Origin: Bradyrhizobium sp. CB1717 | GTDB taxonomy: Bacteria; Pseudomonadota; Alphaproteobacteria; Rhizobiales; Xanthobacteraceae | Direction of reading: 5' to 3' | Assembly (NCBI RefSeq): GCF_029714325.1 | Contig: NZ_CP121666.1 | Location: 6,727,001 to 6,791,000 of the forward strand | DNA length: 64,000 nt | Part shown: positions 7,714 through 16,815 of the stretch, piece after piece | How the letters are laid out: each line of letters starts with the position of its first letter | How positions within the stretch are numbered: the first letter of the stretch is position 1 | Position numbers and translations under genes: made by a program | The notes under the pieces: model-generated | What the model was told of the DNA's origin: nothing | Database searches by the model: none | What the model saw: the letters and a program-made list of their open reading frames with translations, nothing else

Positions 7714-9399
7714 CTATCGCGTCGCCGGCCTATCCGCCTGAGAAATCGCGGCTTTATCGCCTGCGCTCGACAGCGAGGGTTGCTCGATCGCGCGGATCCC
7801 CGGCTCATCGCGACGCTTGTCGGCATCTTCACGTTTTGTTGTACCGGACGCAGCCGCAACCGGCGTCGCACTGTTGGCGGGAATGGCCATCACCGCGGCA
7901 AACGCGTCGGCTTCGCCGTCGCCGAACAGATCATCACGTCCGGGTGAGCCGAGATCGCGCGCGGTCTTCGCAAGCGTCATGCGCAGCGCTTCCGGCTTGA
8001 GTGCGTAGTTGCGCTCGAGCAGCAGTGCCGCGACGCCGGAGACATAGGCGGCCGAGAACGAGGTTCCCGACGTCATCTGGTATTTGCCCTCGGGCGCCGG
8101 CAGGAAGATGTCGACGCCGGGCGCAGCCAGCGCGATGTAATTGCCGCGGTTGGAGGCCGAGAACAGCTTGTCCTGCTGATCGGTCGCGCTGACCGCGATC
8201 ACGTTGGGGTTGGCGGCGGGATAGAGCGGGGGCGATTTCGCGCCGGCATTGCCGGCCGCCGCGATCAGCACGAGGCCGCGCGCCGCGGTCGCCGCGATGG
8301 CGCGCTCGATCACAGCGTCCTTGGGACCTGCAAAGCTCATATTGACGATCTGCGCGCCGTGTTCTGCGGCATAATTCAGCGAACGCAGGATGATATAGGA
8401 CGAGCTCTCGGCGCCGCCCGTGGTGCCGCCGAAGGCGCGGATGGCGATGATGCGCGCCTCGGGCGCACTGCCCATCAGCTTGGCATGCGCCACGATGGCG
8501 CCCGCAATGCCGGTGCCGTGAACATGCGGGCCCTCGGCGCTGCCGAGCGCGTCGAAATTATCGGAGATGGAATTGGCGAGCTCGGGGTGCTTGGCATCGA
8601 TCCCGGAGTCGATCACCGCAACCGTCACATTGGCGCCATGCGCCAGCGTGTGCGCCTGCGGCAGGCGAAGCTTTGCCAGCGCGTATTGCGCCGGGTCGCC
8701 CTCGACCGGCACGGCGGGTTTCTGGTCCTGGAGCGCGTAGCGGAAGTTCGGCTGAACCGAGCGCACACTGCCATCCGCGGCGAATTCGCGCCGCACCGTC
8801 TCGGTGGGCCGGCCATCGGTGATGCGGAACAGGCCGAACGTCGCCCCGATCAGCGGAAAATTCTCGGATGCGACGCGCGCGAGGCCGTGGCGACGCGCGA
8901 GCTCGTCGGCCTCCGTCACCGACAGGGCGCCGTCAATCTCGGCGACGAATTCGCCGGCGAAGATGCGCTGGTTCACCGCAACCGGCGTGTTGTTGCCGCG
9001 TCCCTTGCTGGCAGCCTTCTTGCCCGATTTTCCGTTGCCCTCGCCGCCCGCATTCGGCTGCGCCAGGCATTCGCCGTCGGCATCGCGATAGGGCGCCGTG
9101 CAGCTGGAGTAGAGATTAGGCGAATAGCGCGCATAGGGCAGCACCGGCGTCCCGATCCGCGTCGAAGGGATCCGGGCGGTCGTCGTGATCGGGCCCGGGC
9201 CGCGGCCGATGCTCACCGCCCGCGCGGCGATGCTGGGAGAGATCGTGGGCGTGCGCGAGGGAACGCTGATGGTGGGCGTGCGCATGATCGCCTGCGCCTG
9301 CGCGACCTCGACGCCGAGGCAGGCGGCGAGCAACAGCGCGGCCCCGACCGACGAGGCGTAGGCCGCGGCTCGCAACTTACTCTCGGACTTGCGCGTCAT
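7714..9399 (-). CDS. Exported S8 family serine peptidase (subtilase) with N-terminal propeptide
   Basis: 561 residues. An N-terminal hydrophobic segment (residues ~12-34) is followed by AQA, a signal peptide or anchor. A Pro/Ser/Thr-rich linker with two Cys (100, 111) leads to a propeptide-like domain (~146-222; FAGEFVAEIDG ... LFRITDG ... VRSVQPNFRY). The protease domain has the full triad: Asp264 (AVIDSGID), His294 (HVHGTGIAG) and Ser447 (MTSGTSFSAA), with oxyanion Asn384 (AAAGNAG). The C-terminal ~70 residues are polar and disordered. It is the last gene of an ECF sigma/anti-sigma/protease operon, 15 bases behind the anti-sigma gene, so its expression probably depends on that sigma factor. 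It acts in the periplasm or outside the cell; the substrate is unknown. Confidence 0.92.
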   Translation of the reverse strand: MTRKSESKLRAAAYASSVGAALLLAACLGVEVAQAQAIMRTPTISVPSRTPTISPSIAARAVSIGRGPGPITTTARIPSTRIGTPVLPYARYSPNLYSSCTAPYRDADGECLAQPNAGGEGNGKSGKKAASKGRGNNTPVAVNQRIFAGEFVAEIDGALSVTEADELARRHGLARVASENFPLIGATFGLFRITDGRPTETVRREFAADGSVRSVQPNFRYALQDQKPAVPVEGDPAQYALAKLRLPQAHTLAHGANVTVAVIDSGIDAKHPELANSISDNFDALGSAEGPHVHGTGIAGAIVAHAKLMGSAPEARIIAIRAFGGTTGGAESSSYIILRSLNYAAEHGAQIVNMSFAGPKDAVIERAIAATAARGLVLIAAAGNAGAKSPPLYPAANPNVIAVSATDQQDKLFSASNRGNYIALAAPGVDIFLPAPEGKYQMTSGTSFSAAYVSGVAALLLERNYALKPEALRMTLAKTARDLGSPGRDDLFGDGEADAFAAVMAIPANSATPVAAASGTTKREDADKRRDEPGIRAIEQPSLSSAGDKAAISQADRPATR

Positions 9400-9414
9400 C
9401 GGTTCAGAGGCGCC

Positions 9415-10110
9415 CTACGGCGCCGCAACGGCGAGGTTGACGAACTTCTCGCGCTGCATCCTGGCGAGCAGCGCGGCGAGCTCGTCCTGGCTCATCGCCT
9501 TGTCGAACTGGAGGCGGAACATGCCGCCCTTGGCATCGCCGATGATCGACGCCTGGTAGCTGTCGAGCAATGCCGTGATGTCGGCGACACGCGCCTCGGG
9601 CGTGAAGCGCACCAGGGCGCGAGCCGGTGCTGAGGATGCACCGAGTTCGCGCGTGATCGGCGCGCCGGTCGACAGCGAGGCGGTCTGGAAGGTCGCGGTC
9701 TGGGTCTTCATCAGCACCGCGCCGATGATGCCAGCCTGCAGCAGCAGCGCGATGGCGCCCAGGCTCGCCGACCAGGCCAGCGTCCGCGGCGACAGGCTCG
9801 CGAAGAAGGTCGCAATGCGCGCCGACAGCGGCAGCGAACCGACAGCACGCGCCGGCTCGGCATCGATCGCGGTGAACAGCTTCTGCATCGCGCGCGCCGA
9901 CGGAGCACCCAGGCTCTCGTTCAGATGGATGGTCTCTTCGTACTCGCCGCGGATCGCGGCATACTGCTTGGCGAGCTCCGGATCGCGCGCCAGCGCGTCC
10001 TCGACGCGGCGGGCATCGCGCGCGTTCAGCGTGCCGGCGGCGTGCCAGGGCAGCAGCAGTTCAATTTCACTGGGCTCTTGCTCCAGCATCTTCTTGCTCA
10101 AAGCCATCAT
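9415..10110 (-). CDS. Anti-sigma factor, zinc-less, with propeptide-like periplasmic domain
   Basis: 231 residues. The N-terminal ~90 residues have the helical layout of anti-sigma domains (IELLLPWHAAGTLNARDARRVEDAL) but no Cys at all, so no HxxxCxxC zinc site. One membrane helix lies at about 112-134. Residues ~164-231 form a compact domain predicted as beta-alpha-beta-beta-alpha-beta (ALVRFTPEA ... ITALLDSYQASII ... GGMFRLQF ... FVNLAVAAP), the pattern of subtilase propeptides. The gene overlaps the sigma gene by four bases (ATGA) and precedes the subtilase. It probably holds the sigma factor at the membrane until a periplasmic signal, perhaps involving the protease, releases it. Confidence 0.8.
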   Translation of the reverse strand: MMALSKKMLEQEPSEIELLLPWHAAGTLNARDARRVEDALARDPELAKQYAAIRGEYEETIHLNESLGAPSARAMQKLFTAIDAEPARAVGSLPLSARIATFFASLSPRTLAWSASLGAIALLLQAGIIGAVLMKTQTATFQTASLSTGAPITRELGASSAPARALVRFTPEARVADITALLDSYQASIIGDAKGGMFRLQFDKAMSQDELAALLARMQREKFVNLAVAAP

Positions 10111-10676
10111 GGCCAGCCTCGCTCAACGCCGGCTGCCTTTAGCAGTTCGGCCAGTTTCTTGCGCGCATAGAACAAGCGCGTCTTCACAGTGTTCTCCGGG
10201 ATCCCGACGATTTCGGCGACTTCTTCCACGGACTTCTCGTGGTAGTAGACGAGATCGACGATTTCCCGATGTTCCGGCGAGAGGCCCGTCAGGCACTCCC
10301 GTAACGCTGCACTGGTATCCTTTTTCTGCACCACCGTTTCCGGATCATCGGACTGGTCCTCGATCGCGTTCGCGGCGTCTTCGTCCAGTTCAAAATCCTT
10401 CCTGCGCCGGAGCGCCGAGAGGGCCTTGAATCGGGTGATTGCCAGCAGCCAGGTAGATACGGCGGATCGGCCTTCGAACTTGCCGGCTTGACGCCAGACG
10501 TCGAGAAACACCTCGCTGATGAGGTCTTCCGCCGCCTGCTCGTCCCGCACGAGCCTCAGCCCGAACCTGTAGACCCTGACATGGTGCCGCCCGTACAGCA
10601 CCTGCATGGCGAGCCGGTCGCCCTGAGCGATCCTGGCGATCAGGACCTCGTCCGAAGCCGCCTGTGTCACGCTCAA
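10107..10676 (-). CDS. RNA polymerase ECF-type sigma factor
   Basis: 189 residues. Region 2 is seen at ~28-95 (VLYGRHHVRVYRFGLRLV; AEDLISEVFLDVW; STWLLAITRFKALSALRRR) and region 4 at ~128-178 (LSPEHREIVDLVYYHEKSVEEVAEIVGIPENTVKTRLFYARK). The family directs RNA polymerase to a small regulon, usually including its own operon. It is co-transcribed with its anti-sigma (ATGA overlap) and the exported subtilase. On the minus strand upstream, TGAAC and CGTC elements occur 14 bases apart (10724-10746), a weak candidate for an autoregulatory promoter. Confidence 0.92.
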   Translation of the reverse strand: MSVTQAASDEVLIARIAQGDRLAMQVLYGRHHVRVYRFGLRLVRDEQAAEDLISEVFLDVWRQAGKFEGRSAVSTWLLAITRFKALSALRRRKDFELDEDAANAIEDQSDDPETVVQKKDTSAALRECLTGLSPEHREIVDLVYYHEKSVEEVAEIVGIPENTVKTRLFYARKKLAELLKAAGVERGWP

Positions 10677-11115
10677 AGCTCGTCTCGCAAGGTTGGTCGG
10701 GTCGATGTGGCGGAGGGTTCGACGGGCGGTGCAAAATTGTTCAACCTACCGCGATCGTACGGGGACCCGTGTGATCTGCCCCACATACATGCGCTTTTCT
10801 TGCCCCACCTGCGGCGGGCGCCCGCCTCAATCCAGATCGGTAACATAATACTGAAACACTTTCCTGCGGATTGCCTGCCCGGCACGGGCGGGCCGATCAA
10901 GTCCGGTTCCATAGCAGTCCTGCACGACGTATGTCTCACGAACCCCCGCTTTGGCTCGACCGCATCGCAAACGATGCCTAACCGCCGGCAAATTCCCCCG
11001 TCCGGCCAAGGTCATCCTGTTCCGCGCTGCACGCTTCGGATTCGATTTCCAAGGATACCAAACCTAAAGGCTTGCCACGTAGATTTTTGGGCTGACATCC
11101 ACCATTGGCGGGACC
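10677..11115. other. Divergent intergenic region, 439 bases
   Basis: It separates the ECF operon (minus) from the diguanylate cyclase (plus), so it should hold both promoters. The only ECF-like candidate I find for the minus side is TGAAC-N14-CGTC, whose spacing is shorter than usual. No open frame here shows family character, and I see no repeat or hairpin of note. Confidence 0.5.
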
Positions 11116-12273
11116 ATGAACACGGCCGCGACGTCGCTTCCCGAGAGGAATGCCGCTGAGGTCGCGGATTTCGTCCTCACGCCCGTGGCGGCGGCGCCGG
11201 AGGTCCGGGCGCGCCGGGCCTGGCAGCGCCGCCAGATGTATATCGGCCAGGTGGCAAGCTACTCGCTCGGCGCCTCCGTCCTGCTGCTCTACGCCTATGA
11301 CGGCGTGATCTCGATCGACATTGCCTCGCTGTTCTGGGTCGGCGGCCTGCTGATCATCGGCACCTTCACCGTGCTGTCGGAGGCCGGCATCGGCGACAAA
11401 TTCACCGACCATTATCTCACCGTTTTCCAGATCTCGGCGCATATGGCGCTGCAATTCGTATTCCTGCTGTCGGCCCCGACCATCGGCATCGCCTTCATCA
11501 GCGTGCTGTTCCTGATCTTCGCCTTCGGCACGCTGCGCATGGCCTCGACCCAGGCGATGCTGACCTGGGCGCTTGCGACCGTCGGCCTTGCCGCCGTGTT
11601 CCTCGCCTCCGACCTGCCGATCGGCATGCCCGTCGCGACGAAGCTCCAGCGGACCGCCTCGATGCTGTGCTTCGTGCTGGTGATCGGCCAGTGCGCCTTC
11701 CTCGGGCTGTTCGGCGCCACGCTGCGCAAGATTCTGTATCAGCGCAGCATCGAGCTGAAGGCCGCCTATCAGCGCATCGAGGAACTGGCCGAGCTCGACG
11801 AGCTGACCGGCTCCTACAACCGCGGCTGCATCATGCGTCTGCTCGACGCCGAGATCGAAACGTCGCGGCGCGCATCGAGGCCTTGCGCGATCGCGCTGAT
11901 CGACCTCGACTGGTTCAAGCGCATCAACGACGCCCACGGCCATCCCGTCGGCGACGAGGTGCTGCGCACCTTCGCGATCACGATTTTCGCCAACATCCGT
12001 CCGGCCGACAGTTTCGGTCGCTACGGCGGCGAGGAGTTCCTGCTGCTGCTGCCGGATACCGAAGGCGACGCCGCCTCGCGCATGCTCGAGCGCCTGCGCC
12101 GCGTCGTCGCCGAGCTCGACTGGAGCGCATTTTCTCCGGGCATGCACGTGACGATTTCAGCGGGCGTCATGACGCTTCGCGACAATGATACTGCCGACAC
12201 GTTTCTCGCGCGCGCCGACAGCGCGCTTTATTCCGCCAAGGCGCAAGGGCGCAACCGCATCGTAACGAACTGA
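11116..12273 (+). CDS. Membrane-bound GGDEF diguanylate cyclase
   Basis: 385 residues. Five or six hydrophobic helices (~42-62, 70-88, 103-121, 123-140, 146-165, 182-203) form an unclassified membrane sensor. A short coiled segment (~207-226) joins it to a GGDEF domain (~225-385). The active-site motif is intact as GGEEF (304-308), and an inhibitory I-site RxxD (RPAD, 295-298) lies five residues before it, so product inhibition is expected. The usual TGLxNRR reads TGSYNRG here. There is no EAL domain. The enzyme would make cyclic di-GMP in response to an envelope cue. The DUF2336 gene 62 bases downstream may share its transcript. Confidence 0.92.
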   Translation: MNTAATSLPERNAAEVADFVLTPVAAAPEVRARRAWQRRQMYIGQVASYSLGASVLLLYAYDGVISIDIASLFWVGGLLIIGTFTVLSEAGIGDKFTDHYLTVFQISAHMALQFVFLLSAPTIGIAFISVLFLIFAFGTLRMASTQAMLTWALATVGLAAVFLASDLPIGMPVATKLQRTASMLCFVLVIGQCAFLGLFGATLRKILYQRSIELKAAYQRIEELAELDELTGSYNRGCIMRLLDAEIETSRRASRPCAIALIDLDWFKRINDAHGHPVGDEVLRTFAITIFANIRPADSFGRYGGEEFLLLLPDTEGDAASRMLERLRRVVAELDWSAFSPGMHVTISAGVMTLRDNDTADTFLARADSALYSAKAQGRNRIVTN

Positions 12274-12335
12274 CCAATCCATTTTCTCCCGGGGCGCCAG
12301 AGGCTCCACCGGACCGAACGCTCCAGGACAGGGCA

Positions 12336-13436
12336 ATGAGATCCAAATCCGAGAAATCATCCGAGAATTTGCTTGAAGAATTGCAGGCCGCACTCTCGCA
12401 CGGCACCGTCGCGCGGCGAGTCGAGACATTGCGCCGCGTCACCGATCTCTTCGTGGGCAACGCGGTGGACTATTCCGACGACCACATCCGCGTGTTCGAC
12501 GACGTGTTCGAATGCCTGATCGAGCAGATCGAGACGTCGGCGAGGGCGCTGCTTGCCGATCGCCTCGCCCCGATCGCGGCCGCGCCGCCGAAGATCATCC
12601 GCACGCTGGCGCTCGACGAGGTCATCGAGGTCGCAGGACCCGTGCTGACGAAATCGGAACGGCTGGACGAGGCGACGCTGATCCAGATCGCGCGCACGCG
12701 GGGCCAGGCCCATCTGAAGGCGATCTCGCTGCGGCGGGTGCTGTCGGAAGCGCTGACCGACGTGCTGGTGACGCGGGGCAACGAGGACGTCGTGCAATCA
12801 ACAGTCAGCAATCCGGGCGCGCGGCTCTCCGAGGAAAGTCTCACCGACCTCGTCACGCGCGCCGGGCGCGACGACGGCCTCGCCACCTGCATCGGCCTGC
12901 GGCCCAGCCTGCCGCGCCATCACTACCTGAAGCTGGTTGCGAAGGCGTCCCTGAGCGTGCGCAGGAAGCTGGAGGCTGCGCATCCCGAGCTCGCGGACGA
13001 GGTGTCGAGCGTGGTGCAGGAGGCGGCTCAGCGGGTCCGCGCCGCCGCCATGACCAGGCAAACGGAAATGGCGCGCGCGCTGGTGAAGTCGCTGCACGAG
13101 GACGGCCGCCTCAACGAATTCCAGGTCACCACCTTCGCCGAACAGGGCAAGTTCGACGAGACCAATGCCGGGCTCGCCGCGCTCGCGGGCGTTGCGGTCG
13201 AGACCGCCGAGACCATGATGATCGAAAGCCGCACCGAGGGCGTGATGATCCTCGCCAAGGTCGCGGGCATGCAATGGTCGAGCGTGCGCGCGATTATCGC
13301 GATGCGCGAGAAACTGTCAGGCGGCGCGACGGCGGACATGCTGGCGCTGCGCGACACCTACGAGGCCCTGCGCAGCTCCACCGCGCAGCAGGTGCTGCGC
13401 TTCCACCGCATGCAGGGCGCGACGCCGGCGGCGTGA
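12336..13436 (+). CDS. DUF2336 domain-containing protein
   Basis: 366 residues, all predicted helical, no signal or membrane segment. The repeated helical units (LTDLVTRAGRDDGLATCIGLRPSLPRHHYLKLVAKAS and the ETAETMMIES ... GMQWSSVRAIIAMRE region) match DUF2336 proteins, which are frequent in alphaproteobacteria and resemble HEAT-like scaffolds. The biochemical role is unknown. The start at ATG 12336 has AGGACAGGG upstream. It follows the diguanylate cyclase in the same direction and may be part of the same signalling unit, which is inference from position only. Confidence 0.85.
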   Translation: MRSKSEKSSENLLEELQAALSHGTVARRVETLRRVTDLFVGNAVDYSDDHIRVFDDVFECLIEQIETSARALLADRLAPIAAAPPKIIRTLALDEVIEVAGPVLTKSERLDEATLIQIARTRGQAHLKAISLRRVLSEALTDVLVTRGNEDVVQSTVSNPGARLSEESLTDLVTRAGRDDGLATCIGLRPSLPRHHYLKLVAKASLSVRRKLEAAHPELADEVSSVVQEAAQRVRAAAMTRQTEMARALVKSLHEDGRLNEFQVTTFAEQGKFDETNAGLAALAGVAVETAETMMIESRTEGVMILAKVAGMQWSSVRAIIAMREKLSGGATADMLALRDTYEALRSSTAQQVLRFHRMQGATPAA

Positions 13437-13463
13437 AGCCGCCGGGTCGGTTCTTGTTTTGAC

Positions 13464-13507
13464 GCGTTTTCTTTACGCGAACCGGTATCCACTTCGCTCG
13501 AAAACGC
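13464..13507. repeat. Conserved interspersed repeat in a convergent gap
   Basis: GCGTTTTC (13464-13471) and GAAAACGC (13500-13507) flank ACGCGAACCGGTATCCACTT. I recall this GCGTTTTC...CGAACCGGTATCCACTTCGCTCGAAAACGC string as recurrent in Bradyrhizobium-type genomes. It lies between two converging genes and could also act as a bidirectional terminator hairpin. Confidence 0.6.
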
Positions 13508-13508
13508 T

Positions 13509-14147
13509 CTAATACCGCAACACCCTCGATCCCACAGCCGCCCCGATCACGGTCACCACCGCGGTCGCGATCGTGTACCAGGTCGCGACGAACAGCGGTG
13601 AATCGTCGGTGCAGTGCGAGGCATAGAGCGTCGCGGCAAGTCCGGCCGAGACCAGGCCGGCGAGTGCACCGGCAAGCGCAGGGCGCGACGGCGCGCCGTG
13701 GCGAAGGCCGATCAGCGCCCCCGCAAGCAGCGGCAGCGACATCGCGGGGATCGCCATCAGGCAAGTCCTCGAGTTCTTGCCCATCAGCCGCATCGTCATC
13801 GGCATGGCCGGCGCCATCATCGCCTCGCTGCCGATCGCAACTGCAAGCAGGCCGACGGGAAGCAGCAACAGCCAGCCCCAGCCGCGCAGCAGGGCTTCGG
13901 GCCGCGACAGATGCAGGCTGACGATGATCGCGGGAATCGCGAGCGACAGCGTCACCGCGAACTTCATGTCGAAGAACGGATTGCCCATCGCGCTCATCAC
14001 GTCGGCGCGCATACCGAGGAAGGTCGCGAAGATCAGGATCGACAGCGGCGCGGCCACCAGCAGCGCCATCGTCAGCACGGCGCCGACGCGCGGCGCGCGA
14101 TGGGCGTTGTCGGCCGCAAGCGAGCGAATGAGTTGATCGGTATCCAT
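13509..14147 (-). CDS. NrsF-type six-helix anti-sigma factor (DUF1109)
   Basis: 212 residues from ATG 14147 with six hydrophobic helices and the NrsF/DUF1109 pattern: short cytosolic N-terminus (MDTDQLIRSLAAD), GNPFFDMKFAVTLSLAIPA, and two loop cysteines, Cys129 (NSRTCLMAIP) and Cys179 (YASHCTDDSP). In Caulobacter, NrsF restrains sigma-F, and its two conserved cysteines are needed to sense chromate and cadmium stress. Both are kept here. The gene starts two bases after the stop of the partner sigma gene. An open frame running further upstream overlaps the sigma gene and is not used. Confidence 0.88.
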   Translation of the reverse strand: MDTDQLIRSLAADNAHRAPRVGAVLTMALLVAAPLSILIFATFLGMRADVMSAMGNPFFDMKFAVTLSLAIPAIIVSLHLSRPEALLRGWGWLLLLPVGLLAVAIGSEAMMAPAMPMTMRLMGKNSRTCLMAIPAMSLPLLAGALIGLRHGAPSRPALAGALAGLVSAGLAATLYASHCTDDSPLFVATWYTIATAVVTVIGAAVGSRVLRY

Positions 14148-14149
14148 GA

Positions 14150-14695
14150 CTAGTGGTCCCGCAGTTTGGCAGTCAGTGCGGCAAGGCCGCGATGCAGCGC
14201 GACCCGCACGGCACCTTCGCTCATCGAAAACTTCGCCGCCGTGTCCTTGATCGAGGCGGCCTCGACCGCGATCGACTGCAGCACGTCGCGCTGGCGCTGC
14301 GGCAGCGCGCCCAGCTGCGCCGCAACCTCGCCCGCGGAAGCCGTCTCCTGCGGCGCCTCGCCCGGCAGCGTCTCGGCGAAATCGTCGATGTTGACGAAGA
14401 CGCGCCTGCCGCGGCGCCTGAGCGCATCGATCAGCTTGTTGCGGGCGATCGCGAACAGCCAGGGCGCGAAGGGCGCTTCGCTGTCCCAAGTGTGCCGCTT
14501 CAGGTGCACCGCCAACAAAATCTCCTGCACGATATCCTCGGCCTGGTCGGGAGGCTGCCCGGCCCGCGCCAGGCCGCGCCTCGCGGCAGCGCGCAGCACC
14601 GGCGTGACCGCCTTCAGCAGGCGATGATACGCCGCATCATCGCCTGCCATGGCCGACCGCATCAGGCCGGTCCATTCGTCCTCACGTCCGCGCAC
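14150..14695 (-). CDS. ECF sigma factor (SigF-like, NrsF-controlled)
   Basis: 181 residues from GTG 14695, which has GAGGGG five to ten bases upstream. Region 2 (PPDQAEDIVQEILLAVHLKRHTWD; PWLFAIARNKLIDALRRRGRR) and region 4 (LPQRQRDVLQSIAVEAASIKDTAAKFSMSEGAVRVALHRGLAAL) are complete. The acidic linker and the immediate NrsF neighbour match the sigma-F group of alphaproteobacteria, which responds to heavy metals and oxidants. No methionine-sulfoxide-repair or DUF692/DoxX target genes, common for this group, are adjacent. Confidence 0.9.
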   Translation of the reverse strand: MRGREDEWTGLMRSAMAGDDAAYHRLLKAVTPVLRAAARRGLARAGQPPDQAEDIVQEILLAVHLKRHTWDSEAPFAPWLFAIARNKLIDALRRRGRRVFVNIDDFAETLPGEAPQETASAGEVAAQLGALPQRQRDVLQSIAVEAASIKDTAAKFSMSEGAVRVALHRGLAALTAKLRDH

Positions 14696-14985
14696 GCGCG
14701 CCCCTCACCATGCAATTCGGCCGCTCTTTCAATTTGTTACGCCGGCCCCGCGCGATCACGAACTCGTGATCAACCTGGGAACCGGTGCTCCGATGCGGCC
14801 GCAAAAACTCGCGACGGCTCATAACACCGATCGGTCCCGTCCGCACCCGGCGGCCGGCCGCGAGGGGACGGCTTGCCCCGCTTTTGCCCAGTGTTGCCCG
14901 AAGATTCCCCTTTTCTGCCCCGCTGTCGTCACCTCGCGGCGTCTCTGTTCGGTCCCGGGGAGGGGTGAATTGGGGAGATCGTCAC

Positions 14986-15672
14986 ATGATGAATACCAGC
15001 GGGCGCGCTGCCCTGATTCTTCTTGCCGGGCTTTTCCTGCTGTTCGGAGGCGCTGCACAGGCGGCGCCAGCCTCGACCACGAGCAGCCAATCGGACAGCG
15101 CGGGCAAACAGGCCGACGCGGTCAAGCCGGGCAAGCATCGGCACCAGTCTTCTCGCCGCACCAGCAGCAAGACGGCGCAGAAGTCCTCCGGCGACAAGGC
15201 CGACAGCAAGGACACCACGGCCAAGGCCGGCGAGGCCAAGACTGCCGACAAGACTGGCGACAAGGCCGATAGCGGCCTGCCCGCCTGGAGCCGGATGCCG
15301 CAGGAGGTCGCCAACGCCAATGCGCAGTTTGCCGCCGCCGATACGCCGCCCGCGGCTGCGGCCTCCGCCATGACCGGCCGCGCCAACGACAACGTCCAGG
15401 CGGCGGCCGATAATACCGCGGCCCCGAATGCCGAAAGCCAGATCGTCGCTCCCGACCAGCCGAACGATCTCGACCGCGCCGCGCAACAGGACAACCCACC
15501 CGCCCAGAAGGCGGTGCTTGCCGCAACCGAGGCGCAGCCGCGTCCCGCGCCGGTGATGGCCAGCAGCCATCAGAGCTCGGCCTGGGACCAGAGCTCCCTG
15601 ATCGGCAAGATCTTCATCGGCGTGGGCACGCTGCTGACCTTGGCGTCCGCCGCGCGCATGTTCATGGCCTAA
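14986..15672 (+). CDS. Exported hypothetical protein, low-complexity, with C-terminal membrane helix
   Basis: 228 residues from ATG 14986 (GGGGAGA upstream; ATG 14989 is an alternative). A clear signal peptide (ALILLAGLFLLFGGAAQAA) is followed by a Ser/Lys/Asp/Thr/Ala-rich disordered region with repeated K-A-D motifs (SSGDKADSKDTTAKAGEAKTADKTGDKADSG), an Ala/Gln/Pro region, and a hydrophobic C-terminal helix (LIGKIFIGVGTLLTLASAARMFM). It would sit in the periplasm with its tail in the inner membrane. No family is recognised. The stop codon lies in a short tandem repeat. Confidence 0.7.
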   Translation: MMNTSGRAALILLAGLFLLFGGAAQAAPASTTSSQSDSAGKQADAVKPGKHRHQSSRRTSSKTAQKSSGDKADSKDTTAKAGEAKTADKTGDKADSGLPAWSRMPQEVANANAQFAAADTPPAAAASAMTGRANDNVQAAADNTAAPNAESQIVAPDQPNDLDRAAQQDNPPAQKAVLAATEAQPRPAPVMASSHQSSAWDQSSLIGKIFIGVGTLLTLASAARMFMA

Positions 15673-15725
15673 GTTTCCCGGCCTGAGTTTCTGGCCTAAG
15701 TTTGCTGGCCTAAGTTTCCCGGCCT
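15661..15725. repeat. Short tandem repeat GGCCTAAGTTT-type
   Basis: Four imperfect copies of a 13-16-base unit (GGCCTAAGTTTCCC, GGCCTGAGTTTCT, GGCCTAAGTTTGCT, GGCCTAAGTTTCCC) run directly over and past the stop codon of the preceding gene. Each unit carries a TAA or TGA in the frame used by the first. Confidence 0.85.
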
Positions 15726-15847
15726 GGCCTGGAACGCGCGACTTGCAGCGTGTTCCGGGCCGCCTTGTTCCGAAGGCTTCCTTGGGCTCTTGAAGCCCAC
15801 CGCGCCAGCAGGCACATTGCCCGCCCAATCAAAAGCGTGGGTGGAGC

Positions 15848-16627
15848 ATGAGCACGTTCGAACACATCATCGTCGAGAGCAAAGGCGCGGTCGGCATCAT
15901 CAAGCTGAACCGGCCGAAGATGCTCAATGCGCTCTCCTTCGGCGTCTTCCGCGAGATCGCCGCGGCCGTCGACGATCTCGAGGCCGATGATGCCATCGGC
16001 TGCATCGTGGTGACCGGCAGCGAGAAGGCCTTTGCCGCCGGCGCCGACATCAAGGAGATGCAGCCGAAGGGCTTCATCGACATGTTCTCCGAAGACTTCG
16101 CCGCGATCGGCGGCGACCGCGTCGCGCGCTGCCGCAAGCCGACCATCGCCGCGGTCGCGGGTTACGCGCTCGGCGGCGGCTGCGAGCTCGCCATGATGTG
16201 CGACTTCATCATCGCCGCCGACACCGCCAAGTTCGGCCAACCCGAAATCACCCTCGGCACCATTCCCGGCATCGGCGGCACCCAGCGCCTGACCCGCGCC
16301 ATCGGCAAGTCCAAGGCGATGGACCTCTGCCTCACCGGCCGCATGATGGATGCGGCGGAAGCCGAGCGCAGCGGCCTCGTCAGCCGCATCGTGCCGGCCG
16401 ACAAGCTGATGGACGAGGTCATGGCCGCCGCCGAGAAGATCGCCTCGATGTCGCGCCCGGCAGCCGCGATGGCCAAGGAAGCGGTCAACCGCGCCTTCGA
16501 GACGACGCTTGCCGAGGGCATGAGCGTCGAGCGCAACCTGTTCCACTCGACCTTCGCACTCGAAGACCGCTCCGAGGGCATGGCGGCGTTCATCGAGAAG
16601 CGCAAGCCGGTGAACAAGAACCGGTGA
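15848..16627 (+). CDS. Enoyl-CoA hydratase (crotonase family)
   Basis: 259 residues, standard hydratase length. The oxyanion-hole segments are AAGADIKEM (64-72) and [11 protein letters not shown] (105-115). The two catalytic glutamates of true hydratases are present at Glu113 (GGCEL) and Glu133 (GQPEITLG), so hydration of a trans-2-enoyl-CoA in beta-oxidation is the best assignment rather than an isomerase or decarboxylase. It stands alone, 175 bases after the preceding gene, with GGTGGAGC before the ATG. The exact acyl chain preference is not visible. Confidence 0.92.
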   Translation: MSTFEHIIVESKGAVGIIKLNRPKMLNALSFGVFREIAAAVDDLEADDAIGCIVVTGSEKAFAAGADIKEMQPKGFIDMFSEDFAAIGGDRVARCRKPTIAAVAGYALGGGCELAMMCDFIIAADTAKFGQPEITLGTIPGIGGTQRLTRAIGKSKAMDLCLTGRMMDAAEAERSGLVSRIVPADKLMDEVMAAAEKIASMSRPAAAMAKEAVNRAFETTLAEGMSVERNLFHSTFALEDRSEGMAAFIEKRKPVNKNR

Positions 16628-16815
16628 CGCGAGCGAGCGGTCAGGCTGGTGTAAGCCTCTGGCGTCTTTTCGCAAAAATGCTGTGACGCACCTGCAACAA
16701 GCACGGAATAGATGGGAGTTTTCCCCGCGGCAGTTTGCCTGCGCGACCCCGGCTGGTTAAACAGTTAAGAGGCCACCGTCGGCGGGGGCGGACAGCCGGG
16801 GTTTAGCGGGATTAC

